A DNA stretch of 64,000 bases from Odiellus spinosus. Taxonomy: Eukaryota; Arthropoda; Arachnida; Opiliones; Phalangiidae. A model generated the notes under the pieces. That model was not told the DNA's origin. It worked only from the letters and a program-made list of their open reading frames with translations, and did no database searches. The translations under genes and the position numbers were made by a program. This document shows positions 36,501 to 47,974 of this stretch, piece after piece; the stretch's first letter is position 1; each line of letters begins with the position of its first letter. Location of the stretch: the NCBI GenBank assembly GCA_963920705.1, contig OY987227.1, forward strand, positions 10,705,602 to 10,769,601, in the 5' to 3' direction.

Positions 36501-38846
36501 TTATTAGGATAAACACGTTCGTGTTTATTAGGATAAACACGTTCGTGTTTATCCCTTTATCTAAACTCGAATTTCATCAGAAACTGAAATCGTCGTCGTC
36601 GTCGTCGTCGTCGTTTCCCTCTTCCCACCGTCCACTGAATTCGAATTAATACAGACAAAGGTACTTTTGAAAAAATTTGATAAGACTTCGTTCGGGTACA
36701 AGAGTATCTCAAGTTAAACACAGATTTCAATAATGAAATGTTGATTAAGTATACGAAGTAATAGAAAGTAAGGTGCCTGAATGGGTTACACAAGGGTGAG
36801 ATCTTAAGCTTAGCCGAGCTTTACTAATTGCTTCAAAATGATAAACAAAAATTTTATTTCTTAAACAGTAGATTGATAAGGAATATCCATCGAATTCGAG
36901 TTAATAGAAAGAAAGGTGCCTGAATGGGTTACAAAAGGGTGAAATCATAAGCTTAGCCGAGCTTTATTAATTGCTTCAAAATGGTAAACAAAATTTTATT
37001 TCTTAAACAGTAGAATGATAATGAATATCCATCGAATTCGAGTTAATAGAGAGACAGATGGCTGTATGGGTGACGAAAAGGGTAAAACATATAACTAGCC
37101 GAGCTTTATTAATTGGCTTTAAATTGATAAACAAAAATTGATTTTATTAAACAGTTGATAAGCTTTTTTTAATGGCATTTTTTATCGTTAACGGAAAATT
37201 GCATTTATTGGGTTCTTTTACTAGGGTAGCCCTCTTCAGCCGTCTAATTTTGACTATTATGTCATAAAATGAGTATCCCATTATATTCACCCTAATTAAA
37301 AAGTTGGCATGATTTTCTTATCATTTGATTTTTTAACTTTAGTAATACATCTCTTCTCGGCCTATATAAACGAGATTTGCAGATTCAATACTCACAGATG
37401 CACCGTACCAATGGGTGGTTTAAGTTAGCGTTTAAAATTGTGGCGAACCCTCTCGTTTGTGCAATGGTGACGTCTTTGTTTATTTAGGCAATCGTTTCTC
37501 ACCTATATTTCGGTGATAAGAGACCTATTTCTCACGATCTTTTGGGTAGAGTACTCGAATAAAGCGAGGCGATTGAATGTAAATCGCATTACCTAGAAAT
37601 GTGGCCATTTTAATATATTTAGTCACTGTAAAAACATTTCACAATGAGAGTTCTAGGGATTAAATATCACTTGAGTTGGACTTCATATCCTGCCAAGTGC
37701 TCGATTACTCAAGAAATTTATAGTTTAACGTTCTCAATCTCTACTCTATTTTGTAAAATACTTGAGTTTTGCGACTAGGATGTGCTTTAAATCCAATAGC
37801 TTCGTCATTACTACTACGTAATAACGTTGTTATTAAGTAGTTGGCCAATTATTGAAGTCTGTATCTAAAGCACGTCTAACTTAAGTATAATAAAAAATAA
37901 AGATTTAGAATGTTAAATAGGATGTACGAAACGGAAATTGATGTCGGCGAGTTAAATAAACGGCCACATACTTCTGGTCTCCAGAATTATGTTCTCATGC
38001 TGCTTTAAAGAATTGTTTCGCTTTCCATGCTCATATTTTGTCGATGCGATTCAATATTATAAATTTAATCTCTAGCTCGGTCTAGCCCGTCCCTCTTGTA
38101 ATATTTTAGGTAAGGCTAGGTTAGTTAATCCCTCGACCTCCCCCGTCCATCTGGTAATCTTTAAGGTGAGGTTAGGTTAGTTAATCCCTCTAATTAGCCA
38201 ATCCCTCCAACTAGTTAATCCTTAGCTCGGGCTATTTGTATTATTTTAGGTAAGGCTAGGTTAGGTTAGTTAATTCCTCGAATTAGCCCATCGTTCCAAC
38301 TAGTTAATCCCTCGGGTTACCCATTCCATCAAGTAATCTTTAAGGTTAAATTAGTTTAATTAAACCCTGGAAAAACCCATCCCTCCAACTAGGTAATCCC
38401 TATAACTCGGGCTAACCCGTTCCTCTTGTAGTATTTTAGGTGAGATTAGTTTAGGTTAGTTAATCAATTGAACTAGCCCATCCCTGTTTTAAGACTTAGG
38501 TAAGGTTAGGTTAGTTAATCTCTGCCTTTCGAGATTTGTACCATTGTCTCAATTACGAATAGATTGAAGCCTCAATTAAACGCTTTAATTTTTATTCAGC
38601 ATTAGTAAGAATTAAGGTTCAATAAACCTATAAAGCAAAATAGTGAAATGTGGAAAAGGTGTATATTTTTTGTGAAAAAAGGACAGAAATTATACAAAAA
38701 AGAGGTTGCTTCGCACCCTTAAAAAAACTCTTTATCTAACTCGAATCAAACCCGTGAAGGGACAGAAATTATTTGTTAGAGAAAGAGCAATTTCATATCT
38801 TTAAAATTATAGTTAGTAGGTTTAGTCTACTACTTCAAAGATTTTA
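36501..38846 (-). mobile_element. 2.35-kb non-coding element, unit 2 (head-to-tail with unit 1)
   Basis: Same order of parts as unit 1: hairpin (doubled, 36506-36555), CGT run (36591-36614), three ~143-bp repeats (36759-37175), and TTAGG-like blocks (38103-38515). It lacks about 45 bp present in unit 1 between the hairpin side and the trinucleotide run (34201-34245). The junction with unit 1 is direct, with the hairpin end abutting the opposite end with no spacer. Confidence 0.65.
36759..37175. repeat. Three tandem ~143-bp repeats in unit 2
   Basis: Starts at 36759, 36902 and 37044; same sequence and order as 34414-34830. Each repeat matches its positional counterpart better than its neighbours, so the whole unit was duplicated after the internal array formed. 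Confidence 0.9.
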
Positions 38847-39198
38847 TTACTATTATATATTTTCCAAAAAACGGATAAAGACGACCTAGTTAAACTTCCT
38901 CTCCCATTGATGTTAATTTTAAATTCTATCAGTATCACTAATAAAATTAGCTAAAGATGGAGTTCCTTTAATGTATATGTATATTTATCATTAGTCCTAG
39001 GTCGTCTTTATCCGTTTTTTGGAAAATATATAATAGTAATAAAATCTTTGAAGTAGTAGACTAAACCTACTAACTATAATTTTAAAGATATGAAATTGCT
39101 CTTTCTCTAACAAATAATTTCTGTCCCTTCACGGGTTTGATTCGAGTTAGATAAAGAGTTTTTTTAAGGGTGCGAAGCAACCTCTTTTTTGTATAATT
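38688..39198. repeat. Large inverted repeat: two ~202-bp arms, 106-bp spacer
   Basis: The arm at 38688-38890 (AATTATACAAAAAAGAGG to GACGACCTAG) is repeated in reverse complement at 38997-39198 (CTAGGTCGTC to CCTCTTTTTTGTATAATT), essentially without mismatch by eye. The first ~160 bp of the left arm is the end of unit 2; the last ~44 bp is flank. It would form a long cruciform or hairpin. Confidence 0.92.
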
Positions 39199-41338
39199 AG
39201 TACTTTATTAGTTATTAGTAATTTATTCCAAAAGTAGAAGTTTTATCTTGAACATTTGGCCCCGTTTTTATTTATGAATTATCCCTGAAGAAAACAGAAC
39301 TTGCAAGGCTCTCTTTACAATTTTAGGGCCTCAAACCCCCCCCCCCCCCATTCGTAACGAGCCACTAACTAGCGCTAAAAATCGTAGAGACGAAACCCTG
39401 TTGGGAACTTTTGAAAACCGTTTATGGACCCCGTAACTTTGAAGAGAAGTTTAAGTCTCAATTCGTTTTTAAGTACTATAGAAACCTTATATAAGGGCGA
39501 GGTTTTTGATACGAGCCCCTGTATGATTGCTTCTCTAAAAGTCCACTTGTTAGGTGGGGAAGTATATCCAATCGAAACATCGCTAGATCAAAGTTATAAG
39601 ATTTTCAGTATTTAATAAAATTAAATTTTAACTAAACCAAATATGAAAATACATAAAGTATTCTTTTGATATTAACTTAACCATTAATTAATATTAATCA
39701 AATATGATATAAAACACTGAATAATATTACCAAAATAAATTATCTTCAAGTAAAAACCAGTAGCATATTCCTAGTTAAAATTCACAGTCTAGACTGTTTT
39801 TTACTATGTTATCACTTCGGAAAAGGCTCAAAAAATTATAAATATTTGACATTTTAATTTTGAAGTTTTTGTAAGAACGTGTTAACTCGAAGATATAATA
39901 TTATGAATATTGCGTTTTAATAAAATATAATCCATAAACATTCGAAAAACAAATTGTGACCGCCTCGCTTTAAGCACAAGTAAACGTGAAGATAATTGGC
40001 AGACTCTAGTTTCAATACGAACCGAAAACCAAAATTGTTTCTCAATTTATACAGTTTTGAGGATAAAGAAACGGTTCCCTCCTTCTCGCGTTGTTGCTCG
40101 CTCGCTTTATCTCGACTGATGTTGATGCTGCTTCGGACATCTTTTGTTTGATACGGAATAAAAGAATCAAAAGAGCGAATCGCGGTTATCGCGAAATCGT
40201 CTTTTTGACTGGACCTTTTTATCCACAAGTTTTTTTATTTCACGTCACCTCTGAAGGTCTTCTTCGGACTAATTATTGAACTCTTAAAAACACCATATTC
40301 AAAGTAGCTAAAGGTTTCTTTGTTAATTCCCGGCCATCTAATCATTTATTTTCACCTTTAAACTGATTTTGACTGGAATTTTAAACAACTTACTTTTTTG
40401 ATAAAATAAACTATGTATAAATACACCGTATCTTAGACTATTTTGCAAACGAAATATTTGGATTACTATAAAACGAAAGTAGTTTGAATATTTACAAGAT
40501 TAAATTTTATTTTGATCTCGACTCCTAAATATAATTGCGAAAATCATTATATTCAGTGGCAACCTTAGATTTGAACAAAATATCATTAAAAAACGGGTTT
40601 TCTATGGACATTTATGCTTACTAAGATTGTGAAACAATTTTCTTTTTTTTTTTTTTTTTTGCAACAAACTGTATGCTTTTGAACAAAAGTCTAGCCGTCA
40701 ATTGGATGGATGTATAGACCAAGAAAGGGGTGAGGGGCATGAAAGGGTCGTGGAGGGGGGCTATGCGAGACTTGGGAGGATAGGGACAAGAATCATTGTT
40801 AACATCTGTGTCTTTGGCACAAAAGCCCGCGGATATTTTGGGGTCTCTCTCTCTTATATAAAGGAGCTTCTTTGGCCTTTGGCGATTGATTCCCAGCTTC
40901 TTCCTATATTTTCACCCCTTCAATCCTATACCGGTTTCTTTTATAGCTATTCAGACCATTACTAACTAAGGCAAGCCCATATTAATGTTTCATTTTCACG
41001 AAGTCATTCGGCAGTGATAATAGAGACTAAATTTTACCAAATTTCCGTGATAGGTTTAATTTTTATATAATTATTAATTTTATATTCAAGCTAAAAATGA
41101 TTTAATTTAAAAAAATTCTTAGTAGTAATAATTGGCTATAAAATCGTGACATGTATTGCATATTTAAACTGTTTGATAAGCGTGCGAACAAATTTTGTAC
41201 TTTTAAATAACTTTTATTTACGATCGAGGCGTATTAAAACCTCAAAAACTTAAGCTGTCTTAAATAAAAGTTATTTAAATTTCTATTTCTCAATGGTTAA
41301 TACGTTTATATATTATTAAAGTTTTGTAGTAATATGAT
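39199..41338. other. Stretch without recognised genes, upstream of the known homeobox exons
   Basis: Contains poly-C (about 39337-39351) beside GTAACGAGCC (matching the 8735 region inverted), poly-T (40642-40660), and an inverted repeat at 41202-41279. Frames at 39424-40965 have no domains. Confidence 0.35.
41202..41279. repeat. 19-bp inverted repeat with 40-bp spacer
   Basis: TTTAAATAACTTTTATTTA (41202-41220) and its reverse complement (41261-41279), enclosing GATCGAGGCGTATTAAAAC. Possibly a tiny MITE. Confidence 0.75.
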
Positions 41339-41535
41339 ACAATAATTTAAATTGGTCTTGGAAAAATTTAAATATGTCTAATGTAAAATAATTTAAATAT
41401 GTCTAATGTAAAATAATTAAAATGTGTGTATGAAACAACAATTAAATACTCTTATTAAGTTCAAATGGGTTATGGCACAATAATTTAAACGCGTATGTAT
41501 AGCTCAATAGCTTAAATGTGCGTATGTAACAATTA
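41339..41535. repeat. Degenerate ~24-bp tandem repeat
   Basis: AAATAATTTAAATATGTCTAATGT units are clear around 41365-41415. Later units decay (AATTAAAATGTGTGTATG and AATTTAAACGCGTATGTA). Confidence 0.7.
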
Positions 41536-44500
41536 GGTAATGTTCTTCCATACGACATTAGCCCCAATTAAAACTTCATCAAAATTTGACCTTTATCACG
41601 AGATCGCCTTAATTCTTTCCGCATCTAGGTGGAGCCTTTATACTCTACCCTGCACGTTTGTATCCCGCCGACCCGCGCGACTACAGTCAATTTCACATCG
41701 AACTGGCAGCACGAACAAAGCTCGATTCTTTTTCATCTCTTAAGATTTGTTTACTTGGTTGATAAAGGAAACGCAGTTTCGTTCGCGGTGCTAATTCCAG
41801 ATGGAATTGACTATAGCATCCATCTCCTCATTTTATAAATGCGGCCCTTCGCTTTTATATCGAGTCCGTTTGATCACGCTCGGACGATTTCAATCGCTCC
41901 TCTTTTGTTCCTCCACGTTTTCATCCCTCGCCATGGATCCTATCATTCCTAGCTCCTTCTGCTCCTCAGCTTCTTCTTCATCCCCGTCTCGCTCCTCCTC
42001 TCCATCTTCCCATTCCTTCTCAGGCTTCTCTCTCTTTCTCGTCATTCTTTTCTCTTCCTTGGCTAACTTTCCCCTTTCCTTCTAGGAGGATGGGGGGTGA
42101 TACCCCCTTCTTCTCTATAATGTACGTACAAGAGAGGTGAAACGGGGGAAATCAGTGGGGTTTTGTCTCCCTTCTCCGTTTGTAGGGATCTAGTCGTCGC
42201 CCGATAATCAACCACCGGGCCCTTTATCGAAAAGCGCCAGTTCAAATTTCACCCGCCTACTTTCTCTTTGGGAACCAATTTGTTCTAGATAGACTATAAA
42301 ATATGTAAGGTTAAATACTTTGGTAGCTATCTAGTAACTAGGGATAACGAGTTCACGTTAATTATGAAATGTCGTTACGTAAATTTTTGATTTAATGGAA
42401 TAAAATGTTAAAATAAGTAGAATAAGTAAAATTCCTTTCCTCCACTTTGGCTGGATTCGAATTATTTCATTTTGTCTATTTTTAACCTAATTCTGTTGGA
42501 AATTTCCAATTCGAACCATTTTTAACCAAATTAAAATAATTAGATAGTTAAAAATCTCGTTCATAAATGCGAACGGATCTCGGATCATTCTTGTCCAAGT
42601 ACCTATTTTCTCTCGTTGGAATGAAATATTAAATAGAGAAAAGCTAGGAGCTATATTAAACGAGGCTTAACCAACAAAACCGTGATAGAAAGAGAGATCG
42701 TTTCATTTTCGTTTAATATCGCTATAGCAAAGGCTTAAAACGTGCCTTATTCCTTCTCTATGTTCATCTTTTATCTCTCTCTCTCCCTCTCTCTCCCTCT
42801 CTCTCTCTTTCTCGTAAGCGAACCGCGATATGTCGCCGTAATATACTAATATAACTGAGATTATAAAAGATGGTACCTATATATGGACATACAATAAATA
42901 TTTTAACAAACAAGCAGCTAGGCCTAGCCGGAATATTGTCTTAACGTTTGTACTTACACTTTTTTGTATATATAAAGAACTAATTGATGAGAACTGAGAA
43001 CGTATTGGGTTGTACTGCCTTATCCTTTTACCCCCACCGTATTCCTTCTATTATCTTAACTCCCCATTAGAAGTAAAGATTATAGCGACCTCTATTGATT
43101 ATTTCCATAAAATAAATTTCAAAGAAACTATTACTATACAAGTACAGGCCTATTTTATTTTATTTTGCGCAATATTAATTTGATCCGAAGCAACTTGGCC
43201 AAATTGATTTCTTAATCATTACGAATCGATAACCTGTTAACTAAATCGATGCGCTACAAAGGTGTATTTATAGACGAAACTTAATTAAATGCCCCACTGA
43301 ATTTTGTATCGTTATTTACCGATACTCAGTATTATGTAATGACTGGTTCAATTAGTTAAATTAGAGAGTCTAGTCTAGTTATAACGCAACAACATTTTTA
43401 ATGGTCTATGCTTGACGACTGCTGTGGCTATTTAAGTTACAACTCTCCCACGTCATGTCATGTTCCGTTAATTTGGATGTAGCTACCATAGGCGAAAAAT
43501 CCAAAAACATTATATTGGTTATTAATTTTAATTTTAATAATATTGTAATATTTAGAAATATATTGTTTACTTGGTACCCTTGACAAACTTACTAAAGTTC
43601 CGTTACAAAATTAGTGGTCATTTGTGTGCTAAATTTAAAATTAATTTAATTATATGGCAGCTAAACCCCGTTTTGTTTGTGAGTGGTGTACCAGGAGTCC
43701 TGGGAATTTTATTTCCCGAGTTTCTAAATTGCTTTAAGCCTAATAGGTCGGTGCTTATTGGTTCCTCTTGCGTTTAGATAGCCTAAAGCTGTTTAGATCC
43801 CTGTAAATATCGCTTATCATCGGCGAAACGAAATCCGGTCAGTTATACACGATCGTCTAATGGTTTATGTTCTCTTATATATAGGGTATCTGTTTTTTTT
43901 TTTTTTTTTTACTTTTCTGGAAAAACGTTATGGACTAACGGCGAACGTTTTTAGGAGGAAAATGAGGAGGAGTTAGGGGGATCTAGGGAATGGGTCATCT
44001 TGGTTTGCAACTAGGCGTCGTTTAAGGCCCTCGGAGGAGACCCATAACGGAAATGACAATGTCATTTCCGCTTCTCTTTAACGCCCGCGTTTTCTAACTC
44101 TTATCCAAAGCCATCCTTATCATCTTTAAAGGGATAATGAAACACGATTATTTAAAGAAAAAGGTTTTTTCGCGGAATACATGTTTGATATTATTTTGTG
44201 TTGTTAATTTTTGTGTTTTTGGCAAATATAATCCGTGATTTTTAGTTTTGTACATAATTGCAATATTATTTAAAATATAAATACTATTATTAAACGTTAT
44301 AATGCTAATTAATCTCTAGCCAACGAGTTATATTTGCGTCGTCTGCTTTACAAATCTTTAAATATGTAAGTGGTCGGTAGTGAAATCAAGATAGCGTAAT
44401 TAGATTAATATATAATTTTTATTTATATCTAATAGCAAATATACCCTTCACTAATTATAACCTTCCTTTGAAATTTAACATATATATTCAATATTAATCA

Positions 44501-45069
44501 AAATTAGCTACTTTCATTTTTACGTAGCAGTCTCGTTAATTAATTTAGTAATATTATGAGTTGTGTAAAGGAATATTTTCAACTTGTTTTATTTTTATTT
44601 CATGTTCTCTTTAAATTCTTATGGGTACAAGTTGTTTGACCGAATAGGAAGAGAAATCTGGTCTTCGCTTGTTTAACAAACAGTGCCTTTTAAAGCCCCC
44701 TCACTAGCTCTATTCAGCTTCCTATGCTGGATAAACCGATGCTGTATTCGACTTTTACGTAATAGCCCAAATCCCCTTAAAAAAGGATAGGCCTACAATT
44801 TATTGGGTGGAAATTCGTTGAAGCGTTCTATCATTTTTCTTTTTTTTTTTTTATTCCCGTATCATTTATGATTATGTTTTTTATGTCATGCTGAGACTTC
44901 AATACTAGTAGATAAAATAAAACGTATTTAAACTATTTAATGTGATACACCCTTTTATAATGGTTAAAACTTTCTACTTGTTGAATTTACAAAGTGAGTC
45001 TTGAAAATATTTTCTTCGATTTATTGTGTTCTATGATTTTCCGTTAAAAATAATTTTTCCGCCAATTAT
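41536..45069. other. Stretch without recognised genes
   Basis: Includes CT-rich DNA (41960-42060 and 42773-42812), poly-T (43890-43909 and 44837-44852), a 23-bp palindrome at 44048-44070, and TTAA followed by AGGGATAATGAAACACG at 44126, which looks like one end of a TTAA-type element with no partner located. Confidence 0.35.
44048..44070. repeat. Perfect 11-bp inverted repeat, 1-nt centre
   Basis: CGGAAATGACA, A, TGTCATTTCCG. A short perfect palindrome of unknown role. Confidence 0.85.
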
Positions 45070-45366
45070 TTTTCTACGCGACCAGTTTGCAAACTAACGT
45101 AGGTTACAGCGAATTACTATACAATGTTATGCCCTATTTGAAACTTAAAAGTAGTATGTATAGCAAAGTTGATTTTTTAATCGAATCATTAGTAAACTTT
45201 AGTCTCGAATTGTTTTAGATTTTTGTTTAAACTTTTAAATTTATTTTCCACTATTGTTTTCTACGTGATTAGTTTGAAATCTATAACAAAATGAAGCGGA
45301 TTAATACTTAATGTTAAATCGCGTAGGAACGTAAAGTAGTATTGGCAAAGTATTTTTAAAAAACAG
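45070..45366 (+). repeat. Diverged direct repeat, unit about 185 bp
   Basis: TTTTCTACG.GA..AGTTTG.AA.CTA recurs at 45070 and 45255. Each copy later has AAAGTAGTAT and GCAAAGT. A related piece (GAAGCGGATT.ATAC) also occurs at about 59475. Strongly diverged. Confidence 0.45.
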
Positions 45367-45828
45367 TTTAGATTTCACTTCAAATTTTTATTTTATATAA
45401 TTTGATGTTCCTTCCATTTTGAAAACTATTACGTAAGCCGAGGCGTATTATACACAATTTTATTCCTAATAGAATATTAAAGTAAAATTTCAAAAAGAAA
45501 AGAAAATTCTCGGCCAATTTTCGTTTGGAACGAGTTTGCAAGCTATTGTAACTTCTAAGTTTAACTTCATAGAAACAAAACAAGAATTGCAAAAAAGTTT
45601 TGTAAAAGGAAATCTTATTTCTCCAAAATTTCGTCTTCAATTTTCTTTAAATCTTTTAAAATATCAATTTTATATTTATTTTTTCTTTTTTATTTTATTT
45701 TTTAAATATAAAGATAGTTATATTTCCGTCGTTATAAAGTCGTCTTTTTGCCTGTTTTTTTTTTTTTTTTTCAATTGGGATCCACCGACTTACAGAGAGG
45801 AAAAAGAGAGATGTGGAGGTAAAATAGA

Positions 45829-45836
<8 letters not shown>

Positions 45837-45858
<22 letters not shown>
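45837..45858. repeat. GA microsatellite
   Basis: An uninterrupted GA run, one of many in the window (also at 42773-42812, 49441-49460 and 51648-51661). Confidence 0.9.
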
Positions 45859-45859
<1 letters not shown>

Positions 45860-46073
45860 GAAGAATGAAAAGAGCTAGAGCTTACTTGAAAAAAAAAATA
45901 AGAAAAAAATCGAGGACAGATCAATTTAATGGATTTTTAAAAGAATTTAAAAAACGCGTCTCGCCAATTACATTTTCTCTTTACAGTAGCTCGAGCCAAT
46001 TTAGTCAGAACGAATTTGCAGCGCGTACAAAGCTAATATACCATTTCATCTCTATAATATTATTTTTTCTCAA

Positions 46074-46678
46074 AGGGAGAATGCAACCTATGACACCAAT
46101 GGACACGTCTTAATAGATAAAAAATAGAAAACAAAACTTGGGGTTCATAAGCGTCCTCTAACGGCAAACAGTGACTAACAAAACCTTATCGTTCAAATAG
46201 GCCTGATCGATTAGTAAAAATATACAAACAAATATTAAGCTAGAAATCATTTTTTAACGTACTTGGAAAGTAGGCTTAACAGGTATCCATGGTTAATTCG
46301 ATATATCGTCGTTAACGGGTTTCCAGAGAATCAAGTGAGACGCTTTATTCCAATTGTAAATGTACGTTTGAAATTAGGCTTAAAGGCCTAGGATTTCTTC
46401 TGCCTGTTTCACTGGAAGTGGGCTCACCTTCTGAGCTTCCTATTGGGTAGCGAGGCAAGAGAAAGTATGGAGGGCGAGTTTGTGTCAAGGGTTGACAGGC
46501 AGAAGTAATTCTAGGCCTATAAGTGGCGCCCTCGCTTCACATGGATCCTTGTTAAGCCTCTTTTCCTAATTAATAGCGTAATATTTGTTTGTAATTTGTT
46601 TAATTACTAGTGGATTAGACCTATTTAAACAATACAAAATCAATATAAAATCACTTGTTTTCGGGGTACATTCTGCCT
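46074..46678. mobile_element. Foldback MITE, full-length longer copy 4
   Basis: Starts AGGGAGAATGCAACCT after TCAA and ends GTACATTCTGCCT before TTAA (46679-46682). Arms share TTATCGTTCAAATAGGCCTG, ACAAACAAATATTAA and their complements with copies 1-3. The centre is different and longer, with a further inner inverted pair (CCTAGGATTTCTTCTGCCTG and CAGGCAGAAGTAATTCTAGG), so it is a second subfamily sharing the same ends. Confidence 0.78.
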
Positions 46679-46682
46679 TTAA

Positions 46683-47974
46683 AGAGGGAAATAAGACTTT
46701 AACCTTGAGCATACTGAAAATTAAACGTGATTCTAACTACAATTTGTTCACGTTTATATTATGAATAGAGTATAAGGCGGGAATGTCTGTTTTGTAATAC
46801 TATTAAACTATCGTGTACGGTTCCTTTTCCTTTGACTTATCTTAATTCAACGCAGCTTCCCGTACAACATCTTTTATACCCTGTCGTTTCATATGAATTC
46901 TCTTAAACTGTGCATGGTTTTTATTTTTATATAATTTTTTTTACGAAAAACAGAAAAAAGTTGAGAGACAGCGAGAGTTGGAATGTCACTGAAAGTATTC
47001 AATTTGTACAAAACTGATTCCCAGTTTATTTCAATACATTTTAACCCCATTCCAGGCGTAGTTTGGGGTATATAAACTTTTTAAATGTATCGAAACCTTG
47101 CTCTGAAATGAACTATACGTCGGAGGTTGGAATAGGGCCAATAGACCCTAAAATAAAATCGTTCGAATTTTCCAACGACTTTCACTCTTGCCCAAGAGCT
47201 TGCTGGGAAGAGGCAATATATGGCCGATCCCGATTGGCTGAGTTTGGTCACGTGAATGCGCCGCCGTAAATCACTCAATTTTATCTTAGCGCCTGTAGAG
47301 AGAAAACCACCTTGAATTGTCACCACGCTCTATACCTCCGAGGGAGTTAACGCGGCCTTGTAGGTGCAGACAAGTCACAGTGGATGATTTTTGAGCTGCT
47401 GAAGCTCGCCACTAGGTTTTACCCACGCTTAAATATTAAATTGTTTATTTAATATTTATCGCGGTTAATTAGAAATTTTAATACATCAATTACTTAATTT
47501 TCCCAAGCCTAATTTATTTTTAAGAATGACCGAAAAAAAAGGTTATTAATAAGTTTTTACCACGATAGATGGCTGTAGTAGCGATTTTATGCCCCGTTCT
47601 ACACCCCCTTCTTAAATATTGCTTGCCTAGGGGCGTGGATTTTCAGCTCGTTTTATTTATTTTAGGGTCTATAAACTGTTAAGAAGTCAATTGCTACAAA
47701 AAGTCGGTTATCTTTTCGGCGAGCGCCAACTTCGAAATAAAGCCATCTCATTTTTTTTTATTCTTTTTTTTTATTTTATCCCTCACATCTCCGTTAGGAT
47801 ATTTTCTTTTTGCTAGATTTGAAGGGAGAGCGAAAAACGAACAAAAATAAAATAATAACTCGTATATCAGTATTAATTAATAATACAATTTTAACAAATC
47901 AAAAATAATTAATATCTTAGATTTATTGGAAAAAAAAACGCAGATTTAAATATCGTATCTTTATTAGAAATAAT
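46683..47974. other. Stretch without recognised genes
   Basis: The patch at 47060-47400 is GC-richer, with overlapping frames on both strands (68 and 81 aa) but no domain I recognise. It might be an old repeat. The rest is AT-rich with poly-T runs. Confidence 0.35.

Noticed and set aside
35763..38515. Interstitial telomere
   Set aside because: TTAGG words are not in uniform tandem and are part of a larger duplicated unit.
42063..42245. Possible upstream homeobox exon (60-aa minus frame containing RFSIKG)
   Set aside because: FSI followed by KG does not complete an EH1 motif, and no phase-1 donor or conserved context was seen.
45536..46113. Plus-strand frames of 110 and 82 aa
   Set aside because: Low-complexity Phe, Lys and Arg-Glu translation from poly-T and GA runs; the second runs into the foldback terminus.
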